64,000 nucleotides of DNA, taken from the NCBI RefSeq assembly GCF_000235625.1, contig NZ_AGTR01000034.1, forward strand, positions 1-64,000. Reading direction: 5' to 3'. Under the pieces are notes generated by a model that saw nothing but the letters and a program-made list of their open reading frames with translations, had not been told where the DNA came from and ran no database searches. Made by a program: the position numbers and the translations under genes. Position 1 is the stretch's first letter. Every line of letters begins with the position of its first letter. Source of the DNA: Marinobacter manganoxydans MnI7-9. Its GTDB lineage: Bacteria; Pseudomonadota; Gammaproteobacteria; Pseudomonadales; Oleiphilaceae. Of the stretch, positions 46,346-54,798 are shown piece after piece.

Positions 46346-46427
46346 TGCCCAGCCATTCCCATGGCGAGGTGTGCCCCTGCGTACGCGATGGTGAAAGGAA
46401 CTCAACGCGTATTCAGGAGAACACTGC

Positions 46428-49193
46428 ATGTCTGCCTCAGCCCTGGCCGAACCCCGGCCAACCTCGCACACGGACACCGAATCCCTTCAGGTCATCAAGC
46501 GCAACGGCACGCTTGTCGGCTTTGACCCATCCAAGATCAGCATCGCCGTAACCAAAGCCTTCCTCGCAGTTGAGGGCGACACCGCCGCCGGTTCCGCGCG
46601 TATCAATGACGCGGTACACCGGGTGACCGACCAGGTTATCCAGGCGATTGGCCGTCGCCTGAAGGCCGGTGGCAAGGTGCATATCGAAGACATCCAGGAT
46701 CAGGTGGAACTGGCCCTGATGCGGGCCGAAGAACAGAAGGTGGCCCGCGCCTACGTCCTGTATCGGGAAGAGCATGCCCGCGAGCGCGCCCGCCATGCGC
46801 CGGTTGAGGCGCACCCCCATCTGACGGTGAAAAAGACCAGTGGCGAGATTGCTCCGCTGGATCTGGGCCTGATGAAACTGCAGGTGGAACAGGCCGCCAC
46901 AGGGTTGGAGGGCATCGACGGTGATTCCCTGGTGGACGATGCCCTGACCAACCTCTACGACGGCATCGCCGAGGAAGACGTGCTGTCGGCTTTGATCATG
47001 ACGGCCCGCAGCCGGATTGAGCGGGAGCCGGACTACAGCGCGGTCACCGCTCGTCTACTGCTGGAACAGCTGCGTCTGGAGAATGCCGCCGCGTTGGGCC
47101 TGCCCATCAGTCTGCCATTGGCTGAGATTTATCCACAGGCACTGAGCGCCTTTGTCGAAGCGGGAATCCGGTACGAATTGCTGGATGACGCTCTGGCCGC
47201 CTTTGATCTGGAGCGCCTGGGTGCCGCCCTTCAGCCGAAACGGGATCTGCAGTTCGGCTTCCTGGGTCTGCAAACCCTGTACGACCGTTACTTCCTGCAC
47301 TGGAACAAGGCCCGCCTGGAATTGCCCCAGGTATTCTTCATGCGTGTTGCCATGGGCCTGGCCTTGCGCGAAGACGACCCGAATGCGCGGGCCATCGAGT
47401 TCTACAACCTGTTGTCGTCGTTTGACTACATGGCGTCCACACCCACGCTGTTCAACAGCGGTACCCGCCATTCTCAGCTGTCCTCCTGTTACCTGACGAC
47501 GGTGGGCGACGATCTTGAAGACATCTACGGGGCCATCCGCGATAACGCCATGCTGTCGAAATGGGCCGGCGGTCTGGGCAACGACTGGACCCCGGTGCGG
47601 GCGCTCGGCGCTCACATCAAGGGCACCAACGGCCAGAGCCAGGGCGTGGTGCCCTTCCTGAAAGTAGTCAACGACACCGCCGTGGCGGTCAACCAGGGTG
47701 GCAAGCGTAAAGGCGCAGTGTGTGCCTACCTGGAAAGCTGGCACCTGGACATCGAGGAGTTCCTGGAGCTGCGCAAGAACACCGGTGATGAACGCCGCCG
47801 CACCCACGATATGAACACCGCCAACTGGGTACCGGACCTGCTGATCGAACGCATGCGCGAAGACCGCGACTGGACGCTGTTCTCCCCCAGCGATGCCTCC
47901 GATCTGCACGATCTTTACGGCAATGCTTTCCGTGAACGCTATGAGTATTACGAGGCACTGGCGGAGCAGGGCAAGATCAACCTGTTCAGGAAGATCCCGG
48001 CCAAGCAGCTCTGGCGCAAGATGCTCACCGTGCTGTTTGAAACCGGCCACCCCTGGATCACCTTCAAGGATCCGTGCAACCTGCGTTCGCCCCAGCAGCA
48101 CCGGGGCGTGGTGCACAGCTCTAACCTGTGCACGGAAATCACCCTGAACACCAGTGCCGAAGAGATCGCCGTATGCAACCTCGGCTCCGTGAACCTGGCG
48201 GCCCACATTGCCAACGGCGAGCTGGACGTGCAGCGCCTGGAACAGACGGTGAACACCGCCGTGCGCATGCTCGATAACGTTATCGACATCAACTATTACG
48301 CCGTGCCCCAGGCCCGCAATTCCAACCTCAGGCATCGCCCGGTCGGTCTCGGCTTCATGGGTTTCCAGGACGCGCTCTATCAATTGGGCCTGCCATATTC
48401 CAGCTCGGAAGCGATTGAGTTCGCTGACCTTGCCATGGAGCAACTCAGCTACTTCGCCATCCGCGCCTCGGCTTCGCTGGCGGGTGAGCGAGGCGCCTAT
48501 GAGAGCTATGAGGGCTCACTCTGGCAGCAGGGCATCCTGCCGATCGACTCCATCAACCTGCTCAAGGAAAACCGCCGGGAAGGGGACCTGTCCGTGAATA
48601 CCAACGCCCGGCTGGACTGGTCTCCCGTGCGCGAACTGATCGCAAAAAACGGCATGCGCAACAGCAACGTGATGGCGATCGCTCCGACTGCCACGATTTC
48701 CAACATCGTGGGTGTGTCCCAGTCCATCGAGCCGGCGTACCAGAACCTGTTCGTGAAATCGAACCTCTCCGGCGAGTTCACCGTGGTCAACCCCTCCCTG
48801 GTCCGAGACCTCAAGGCCGAAGGCCTGTGGGACAACGTGATGGTGAACGATCTCAAATACTTCGACGGCAGCGTGCAGCAGATCGACCGCATCCCCAACG
48901 AATTGAAAGCGCGATACGCCACTGCCTTTGAGATCGACGCAAGGTGGCTGGTGGAAGCCGCCGCCCGGCGCCAGAAATGGCTAGACCAGGCCCAGAGCCT
49001 GAACCTGTACATGGCCGAGCCCAGCGGCAAAAAGCTGGATGCCCTGTACCAGCTGGCCTGGGAACGTGGGCTGAAAACCACCTACTACCTGCGCTCCCTG
49101 GGTGCCACCGGCGCTGAAAAAACCGCTCCGGTTGCCGCGCCCCAGCCCCAGGTTTGCAGCATCGACGATCCCGACTGCGAAGCCTGTCAGTAA
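46428..49193 (+). CDS. nrdA: Class Ia ribonucleoside-diphosphate reductase, alpha subunit
   Basis: NrdA reduces ribonucleotides using a radical supplied by NrdB. The 921 residues exceed the E. coli 761 because the N-terminus carries two ATP-cone-like units. The first is at about 20-112 (LQVIKRNGTLVGFDPSKI) and the second, more divergent, at about 132-213. Active-site motifs are LSSCYLTT, SNLCTEITLN and VCNLGSVNL. The C-terminal redox pair is Cys917 and Cys920 (CEACQ). AGGAGA precedes the start. Expression is likely controlled by NrdR and a B12 riboswitch. Confidence 0.97.
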   Translation: MSASALAEPRPTSHTDTESLQVIKRNGTLVGFDPSKISIAVTKAFLAVEGDTAAGSARINDAVHRVTDQVIQAIGRRLKAGGKVHIEDIQDQVELALMRAEEQKVARAYVLYREEHARERARHAPVEAHPHLTVKKTSGEIAPLDLGLMKLQVEQAATGLEGIDGDSLVDDALTNLYDGIAEEDVLSALIMTARSRIEREPDYSAVTARLLLEQLRLENAAALGLPISLPLAEIYPQALSAFVEAGIRYELLDDALAAFDLERLGAALQPKRDLQFGFLGLQTLYDRYFLHWNKARLELPQVFFMRVAMGLALREDDPNARAIEFYNLLSSFDYMASTPTLFNSGTRHSQLSSCYLTTVGDDLEDIYGAIRDNAMLSKWAGGLGNDWTPVRALGAHIKGTNGQSQGVVPFLKVVNDTAVAVNQGGKRKGAVCAYLESWHLDIEEFLELRKNTGDERRRTHDMNTANWVPDLLIERMREDRDWTLFSPSDASDLHDLYGNAFRERYEYYEALAEQGKINLFRKIPAKQLWRKMLTVLFETGHPWITFKDPCNLRSPQQHRGVVHSSNLCTEITLNTSAEEIAVCNLGSVNLAAHIANGELDVQRLEQTVNTAVRMLDNVIDINYYAVPQARNSNLRHRPVGLGFMGFQDALYQLGLPYSSSEAIEFADLAMEQLSYFAIRASASLAGERGAYESYEGSLWQQGILPIDSINLLKENRREGDLSVNTNARLDWSPVRELIAKNGMRNSNVMAIAPTATISNIVGVSQSIEPAYQNLFVKSNLSGEFTVVNPSLVRDLKAEGLWDNVMVNDLKYFDGSVQQIDRIPNELKARYATAFEIDARWLVEAAARRQKWLDQAQSLNLYMAEPSGKKLDALYQLAWERGLKTTYYLRSLGATGAEKTAPVAAPQPQVCSIDDPDCEACQ

Positions 49194-49224
49194 CTGCTCA
49201 CTTAACGATTTCGAGGCAAAAACC

Positions 49225-50283
49225 ATGCTTGATTGGGACGACGAACCAAAAACTGAATCCAGGGCGGCGCATCCCGGCGCCCCGGCACCGGTGAACGTGG
49301 ACGACAAACGCGTCATCAACGGCGAAACCGACATTAACCAGCTGGCACCGTTCAAGTACCCCTGGGCCTGGGAGTACTTCATGAACGCCAACAAAAACCA
49401 CTGGACCCCCCTGGACGTGAACATGGCCCAGGACGTTCATGACTACCACCACCGGCTGACCGCGCCGGAAAAACATGTGTACGAGAACGTGCTGGCCTAC
49501 CTCACTACTTCCGACATCCTCGCCATGCGCAACATCGGCCTGGCGGTGATGGAAAAGATGAGCGCGCCGGAGCTGCAGATCTACCAGGCCCGGCAGGTGT
49601 ATGAGGAGGCCATGCACACCTGGGCCTACCAGCACTGCATCGAAACCCTCAACCTGGACCAGAGCGAGATCTACAACCGCTACCGCGTGGTGCCCGCCAT
49701 CAACGGCAAGATCCAGATTGCCAACCGCCGCCTGGATGCGGCCATGCGCCCGGACATGAACCTGCGCAACAAGGACGACCTGCAGGAATTCATCATGTCC
49801 TACCTGTTCTTTGCGGCCGTGTTCGAGGGCACCTGGTTCTATAACGGCTTCAGCCCCATCTTCGCCCTCCAACGCCGGGGCCTGATGCGCGGCACAGGGG
49901 AACAGCTGCAGTACATCCTGCGGGACGAGGCCATGCACTTCTCATTCGGCCTGAAGGTGGTGAATCAGATCGTCGAGGAGGAAAACATCACCTTCGACCC
50001 GAAGGCCGTGCGCGAGATGTGGGACGAATCCGAAGCCGCCGAGAGGGCCTATGCGGATTACATCCTGCGGGACCCGATACTCGGCTACTCCGCCGAATAT
50101 CACAGCGAACAGTTCCGCTTCGTGGCCAACCGCCGTGCCCGCACCGTCGGCCTTGAAGAGCCGTTCCCGGGCGCGAAGAACGTGTCGCCGTGGCTGGACG
50201 AACAGGCTACCCTGCGAAAAGAAAAAAACTTTTTTGAAACCCGGGTGATTGAGTACCAGACGGGTGCGCAGCTGGAGTGGTAA
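49225..50283 (+). CDS. nrdB: Class Ia ribonucleoside-diphosphate reductase, beta subunit
   Basis: NrdB houses the diiron-tyrosyl radical cofactor. ATG 49225 (MLDWDDEPK) gives 352 residues and follows nrdA by 31 bp; an upstream in-frame start would overlap nrdA. Glu128, His131 and Tyr135 in EAMHTWAY show the spacing of the E. coli iron ligands and radical tyrosine (115, 118, 122), so an Fe-tyrosyl enzyme is expected. A second EAMHF motif supplies the remaining ligands. Confidence 0.97.
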   Translation: MLDWDDEPKTESRAAHPGAPAPVNVDDKRVINGETDINQLAPFKYPWAWEYFMNANKNHWTPLDVNMAQDVHDYHHRLTAPEKHVYENVLAYLTTSDILAMRNIGLAVMEKMSAPELQIYQARQVYEEAMHTWAYQHCIETLNLDQSEIYNRYRVVPAINGKIQIANRRLDAAMRPDMNLRNKDDLQEFIMSYLFFAAVFEGTWFYNGFSPIFALQRRGLMRGTGEQLQYILRDEAMHFSFGLKVVNQIVEEENITFDPKAVREMWDESEAAERAYADYILRDPILGYSAEYHSEQFRFVANRRARTVGLEEPFPGAKNVSPWLDEQATLRKEKNFFETRVIEYQTGAQLEW

Positions 50284-50284
50284 A

Positions 50285-50351
50285 TTCGGCTGAGCAGCCG
50301 AAGCTATACGCCCTGTGTCCGCATGAATCTGTGAGCCGGGCAGGGCGTATA
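50285..50351 (+). repeat. Two hairpins after nrdB
   Basis: The first is TTCGGCT-GAGC-AGCCGAA (50285-50302), beginning 1 bp after the nrdB stop codon. The second is an 11-bp perfect inverted repeat, TATACGCCCTG (50305-50315) with CAGGGCGTATA (50341-50351), enclosing 25 nt. No T tract follows. They may stabilise the nrdAB message end or act before the next gene. Confidence 0.6.
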
Positions 50352-50391
50352 ACTTTCAGACCTGGCATGAATTTCTTCAGAGGTGACTTTG

Positions 50392-51183
50392 GTGAACAAA
50401 CGCAGTTTGAAAGCCTTTATCGCGCCGCTCTGTCTCGTTTGTTCAATGGTGTTGCTGGCTTTGCCGGCTGTCGCTGTGGCAGAGCGCAAACTGAAGTTCG
50501 CGTTTGCCGACAATTCAAAACCTTACAGTTTCTCTCAGGATGAAAAGGCAGCCGGGCTATTTCCGGAAGTGGTACGGTTAACTTTCAGTTTTATCCCCGA
50601 CTACGATATGGCGAGCGCGGTGATGCCGTGGTCGAGGGCGCAGTACAACCTCAGGTTGGGGCTGAACGATGGCCTCCTCACCTATCCGTCGAAGGAGCGA
50701 CAGAACTACGCAGTCTTTTCAGCGGGGCCGCTTTTCATTCAGGATTTTGGCCACCTGGTTTACTCGGCTGAAAACCCCAATAAAGACCTGATCGAATCGG
50801 CCTCCAGCTTTGCTGACTTGTCCGATTTGAAGGTAATCGTCGAAAAGGGCTCTCAATGGGAAGAGAACAATATACCAGGCTATCTGGAGCGTGTTCCCGG
50901 TCGGGACAGTGAGACGATGATGCATCTCCTGATGTTCCGGGAAGCCGGGGATTTTCTGGTGCAGCCCGCTGAAGACGCCCGTTTTATTGCAGGGAAGCTG
51001 GGCTACACCGAAAACCTGAAGATTCGCAAGGTCGATTTTATTCCAAACTCCATGATCCCTTTCCATCTTGGAGTTTCGCGCCAGCATCCATCCGCTAACG
51101 ATGTGATCAATCAGGTTGATGCAATCATGCAAAAGCCGGACTTTCAGTCACAATTGACGACTCTGATCAGGAGTTATCGATAA
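50392..51183 (+). CDS. Periplasmic solute-binding protein-like, orphan 2
   Basis: This protein has about 263 residues. GTG 50392 is chosen because AGAGGTGA lies 5 nt upstream; GTG 50383 is an alternative. A signal peptide (FIAPLCLVCSMVLLALPAVAVA) is followed by a family 3-like binding fold (KLKFAFADNSKPYSFSQDEKAAGLFPEVVRL). No transport genes are adjacent. It resembles the orphan at 44431 in type and size, but sequence similarity looks low. The ligand is unknown. Confidence 0.75.
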   Translation: MNKRSLKAFIAPLCLVCSMVLLALPAVAVAERKLKFAFADNSKPYSFSQDEKAAGLFPEVVRLTFSFIPDYDMASAVMPWSRAQYNLRLGLNDGLLTYPSKERQNYAVFSAGPLFIQDFGHLVYSAENPNKDLIESASSFADLSDLKVIVEKGSQWEENNIPGYLERVPGRDSETMMHLLMFREAGDFLVQPAEDARFIAGKLGYTENLKIRKVDFIPNSMIPFHLGVSRQHPSANDVINQVDAIMQKPDFQSQLTTLIRSYR

Positions 51184-51211
51184 GGCTGCACGGGCTAGCT
51201 GCCCGGCATCT

Positions 51212-53314
51212 TTATGCGGCCTTCACCGCCACCCGGGTACCATTGAATGCAGCATTGCCCGTCAGTGCGTCAATGCGCCCGGAATCAGTGACGTCGTTCA
51301 TGCTCACGCCGGGTTGTCCCTCGGCGATCGACATGGCGGTGTCCGGCCGGTTATGGCCCCAGCCCTGGGGCATGCTGATCACACCCTCGAACATATCGTC
51401 GTCGATTTCCACCGGCAGGTTGATGCTCCCGGAAGCCGAAGTAACCGTGGCCAGTTGTCCGTCTTCAAGCCCGATTTTGAGGGCATCTGACGCGTTCATC
51501 TGCAAAGTGCACGGGTTCTTGCCTTTTACCAGCCGGTGGGAGTTCTGGGTCCAGGTGTTGTGGCTGCGGGGCAGGCGGCGGCTGATCAGCGTGAACGGAT
51601 AGTCGCTGTTCTCATCTGCCTGCAACAGGCCCGAGGCATCCAGGCGTTTCAGATCCTTCAGGTATAGCTCGGGGGCAATGCGGATCTTGCCGTCCTCGGT
51701 CTGGACGCGCTGCGCCAGGCAGGGCTGCAGTGGTCCCAGATCCACACCATGAGGGTTGGCTTTCAGGGTCTCCAGACTCATGCCCTCTTTTCCGTAGGCG
51801 CCGTGTTTCAGGCCCAGATCCAGCATGGTCTCCGGCGTAATGCCATCGTCTTCCAGGCCTGTTAACTGCAGGGCGAGATCCCGCAGAATTTCCCAGTCGT
51901 GTTTCTGGTTCGGCGCTTTTTCGAACATCGGTTCCGAGAATTTCGCGGTATTGCGAACGGCGAAAGAGTTGAAGAACACATCGAAGTGGGGCACTTCCAG
52001 CCCGGTTGTGGCCGGCAGGATGATGTCGGCATGGCGGGTGGTTTCGTTCAGGTAGATATCCACCGACACCATGAAATCCAGGGCATCGAAGGCGTCTTCC
52101 AGTCGGGCTCCGCCGGGCGCCGAAAGCACCGGATTGCCGGCGATGGTGATCATCGCGCGGATCTGGCCCTCGCCCGGGGTCAGGATCTCATCAGCCAGGG
52201 TAGCGACCGGGAATTCGTTGTTGAAGTAGGGCAGTTTTCGCACCCGGGACTCGTAACGGCCATAGGAACTCGGCTTGCCCTTTTTGTCCCTGACAAGATC
52301 AAAGGCTGGCTGGGGGAACATGGCGCCACCGCGGCTATCGAAGTTGCCGGTGAGAATGTTCAGTACATTGTTGAGCCACTGGCAGAGGCCGCCGAACGAC
52401 TGCGTCGAGGCGCCCATGCGGCTGTAGCAAACGGCGCTCTTCGCAGCTGACATCTCCCGGGCCAGTTCGCGGATGGCGTTAGCGGTCATACCACAGGCTG
52501 CCGCCACGGTTTCCGGGCTATAGGGTTTGACGGCCTCGGCCAGTTGCTCCAGCCCGTCGATCCGGTCGTCCAGATGACCAAGGGTAACCAATTGTTCCTC
52601 AAACAGGGTGTGAACCATGGCCAGCATGAACAGGGCATCGGTTTCCGGGCGGATAAACAGGTGCTGGTCGGCCTTTCTCGCGGTCTCGGTGCGCCGTGGA
52701 TCAACCACCACCACCTTGCCGCCACGTTGCTGGATGGCCTTCAGGCGTTTGCCGACGCCGGGGGCGGTCATCAGGCTGCCGTTGGAAACAATCGGGTTGG
52801 CACCAATGATCAGCATGAAATCCGTATGGTCGATGTCCGGCACCGGAATCAGCATGCCGGCACCCAGCATGTAATTGGAGGCCACGTGGTGTGGTAACTG
52901 GTCCGCCGAGGCGGAGCTGTAGCGGTTATTGGTGCCCAGCGCCTTGAAGAACCGCGGCAGCATGATGGCGTTGCCGAAGTTATGGGCGTTTGGATTACCC
53001 AGATACACCCCAACGGCATCCTGCCCGTGTTCCTGCTGGATGCCGCGAAACCGCGAGGCGATTTCCTCGAAGGCTGCTTCCCAGCTGATCTCCTGCCAGC
53101 CGTCCGCGGTGCGCTTCATGGGTGCTTTCAGGCGGTCCTTGTCATTGTAGAAATCCTGCAGTGCAACGGCTTTCGGGCAGATATGGCCGTGGCTGAACGG
53201 GTCGTTGCTGTCACCCTTGATGGACAGGATCTCGCTACCCCGATGCTGGATTTCGAGGCCACACATGGCTTCACAGATGTTACAGGTGCGGTAATGGGTC
53301 TGGGTGTCGGTCAT
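51212..53314 (-). CDS. Molybdopterin oxidoreductase family protein
   Basis: This 700-residue relative of formate dehydrogenase/nitrate reductase alpha subunits begins MTDTQTHYRTCNICEAMC. Four cysteines near the N-terminus (spacing C-x2-C-x3-C-x27-C, ending HICPKA) should bind a 4Fe-4S cluster. A C-terminal molybdopterin dinucleotide-binding domain follows (SRRLPRSHNTWTQNSHRLVKGKNPCTLQMN). No Tat signal is present, so it is probably cytoplasmic. GTG 53323 is an alternative start. No electron-transfer partner gene is adjacent, and the substrate is unknown. Confidence 0.87.
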   Translation of the reverse strand: MTDTQTHYRTCNICEAMCGLEIQHRGSEILSIKGDSNDPFSHGHICPKAVALQDFYNDKDRLKAPMKRTADGWQEISWEAAFEEIASRFRGIQQEHGQDAVGVYLGNPNAHNFGNAIMLPRFFKALGTNNRYSSASADQLPHHVASNYMLGAGMLIPVPDIDHTDFMLIIGANPIVSNGSLMTAPGVGKRLKAIQQRGGKVVVVDPRRTETARKADQHLFIRPETDALFMLAMVHTLFEEQLVTLGHLDDRIDGLEQLAEAVKPYSPETVAAACGMTANAIRELAREMSAAKSAVCYSRMGASTQSFGGLCQWLNNVLNILTGNFDSRGGAMFPQPAFDLVRDKKGKPSSYGRYESRVRKLPYFNNEFPVATLADEILTPGEGQIRAMITIAGNPVLSAPGGARLEDAFDALDFMVSVDIYLNETTRHADIILPATTGLEVPHFDVFFNSFAVRNTAKFSEPMFEKAPNQKHDWEILRDLALQLTGLEDDGITPETMLDLGLKHGAYGKEGMSLETLKANPHGVDLGPLQPCLAQRVQTEDGKIRIAPELYLKDLKRLDASGLLQADENSDYPFTLISRRLPRSHNTWTQNSHRLVKGKNPCTLQMNASDALKIGLEDGQLATVTSASGSINLPVEIDDDMFEGVISMPQGWGHNRPDTAMSIAEGQPGVSMNDVTDSGRIDALTGNAAFNGTRVAVKAA

Positions 53315-53478
53315 GGCAAACACTCGGTCCGGATATTGTCGTTATTGATTCTGGCAGTGTGGCACAAGCCGGCGGAAAATCAGACGGTCATAATTCACAT
53401 AAAACCGGTCAATCCCGCCAAATAATGTTTCTCTCGGTGCCTGAAAGACAGGCCGGAGTTTCATCGTACAATAGCCCC

Positions 53479-54276
53479 ATGGCTAAAACCTTTTACCGTC
53501 GGGGCCCGGACCATCGAGCCGGAGCGCCGGTTACCTTTCTCGACGTCCGCCGTCGTTTCCAGTTTCGTACCATCGAGCTTGGCCGCTGGGTCACCGAGCC
53601 GGAAAAACAGCGCAGTGCGTCGCTGTTCTACGATGCCCTGTGCGACCTGATGACCATTCTTGGCGGCACCGAGTCGCTGGTTTCCCTGCGTGGCACCCTG
53701 GCTCTTCAATATGGCATTGGTGGGCGGCCCGGTGTGTCGGCCCACTACACGCCGGCCACGCGCAGCTTCTCACTGGCCAAAAATGCCGGGCCCGGCAGCA
53801 TCGCCCACGAGTGGTTTCACGCCTTCGATCATTACATCGGCGAGAAACTTTTCGGCGAGGCCCAGAGAGGCCAGTTTGCTTCGAAGCTCTGGCTTGGCCG
53901 TGACGACGCTGTGCGGCATCCGCTGAACGATCGACTGCAGGCCTGTTTCAAGGCGATTCTGCTGGACGAAAAAGGCGCAGAGCCCAGCGAGCTCTTCCGG
54001 TGTTCGGTGAGGGCGGACAAAGCGGCAGGGATTCAATATTTCAGCTTGCCTGAAGAGCTTTGCGCCCGGGCGTTTGAAGCGTTTGTGCAGGATGCAAACG
54101 TGAAGAACGCCTTTCTGGTGAGCGGAACCCGGGAATCTGAAGAGGCAAAACTGGGTCTGTACCCGGTGGGCGCGGAACGGCAACGGATCAATGATGCTTT
54201 CCGGAGTTACTATAGGTCTCTGGGACATGCTTTGAAGCTTAGTGAGGAACAGGGCCATTTGTATGAACGCACTTGA
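53479..54276 (+). CDS. CLCA_X family protein with zincin-like HExxH motif
   Basis: This 265-residue protein starts MAKTFYRRGPDHRAG. The motif HEWFHAFDHY (110-119) contains HExxH, the zinc-binding pattern of metallopeptidases, and resembles the CLCA_X family. No signal peptide is seen. Peptidase activity is unproven. Its 3' end overlaps the next gene by 14 bp, suggesting a two-gene unit. Confidence 0.75.
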   Translation: MAKTFYRRGPDHRAGAPVTFLDVRRRFQFRTIELGRWVTEPEKQRSASLFYDALCDLMTILGGTESLVSLRGTLALQYGIGGRPGVSAHYTPATRSFSLAKNAGPGSIAHEWFHAFDHYIGEKLFGEAQRGQFASKLWLGRDDAVRHPLNDRLQACFKAILLDEKGAEPSELFRCSVRADKAAGIQYFSLPEELCARAFEAFVQDANVKNAFLVSGTRESEEAKLGLYPVGAERQRINDAFRSYYRSLGHALKLSEEQGHLYERT

Positions 54277-54724
54277 ACTGAAGGTTCCCCCGGTGGTTCT
54301 GGTATTGGTTACGGTGTCTGGTATGTGGGCAGTTTCGGCTGGTGTTCCCGTGTTCCGGTTTACTGTATCCGGTGTTGTCTGGCTGTCTTCGAGTATCGCT
54401 TTGCTGGGCGTTCTCGTCGCTATCCTTGGTGTTCTGGCCTTCAGGAACGCAGGAACCACGGTGGACCCGAGGGTACCGGAGCAATCCGAAAACCTTGTGG
54501 TCTCGGGGGTCTATCGATTCAGCAGAAATCCGATGTATCTCGGATTTCTGCTGACTCTGCTCGGGTGGGGGCTGTACCTCGGCAGTTTTGCCGCTTTGTT
54601 CTTTCTCCCCGCGTTTATTGCCTACATGAATCGTTTTCAGATTATCCCGGAAGAACGATTCATGCGTGCCAGGTTTGGCGACTCCTACGCCAGATACAGG
54701 GCTAAGGTCCGTCGCTGGGTCTGA
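54263..54724 (+). CDS. Isoprenylcysteine methyltransferase-like membrane protein
   Basis: This 153-residue membrane protein has four hydrophobic segments. The C-terminal half (SGVYRFSRNPMYLGFLLTLLGWGLYL, then PEERFMRARFGDSYARYRAKVRRW) matches the ICMT/PEMT-like methyltransferase fold common in bacteria. ATG 54263 is used; it overlaps the preceding gene. The substrate is unknown. Confidence 0.82.
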   Translation: MNALELKVPPVVLVLVTVSGMWAVSAGVPVFRFTVSGVVWLSSSIALLGVLVAILGVLAFRNAGTTVDPRVPEQSENLVVSGVYRFSRNPMYLGFLLTLLGWGLYLGSFAALFFLPAFIAYMNRFQIIPEERFMRARFGDSYARYRAKVRRWV

Positions 54725-54798
54725 GGAACTCTGCTCCCATCTGCCCGCACGCACATTTTGCGCTACGCTATCGGAGCGGCAGAATTGTTGGAGGGGAT

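Noticed and set aside
49102-49224. N-terminal extension of nrdB
   Set aside because: It would overlap the 3' end of nrdA out of frame and does not look like NrdB sequence; ATG 49225 fits the family.
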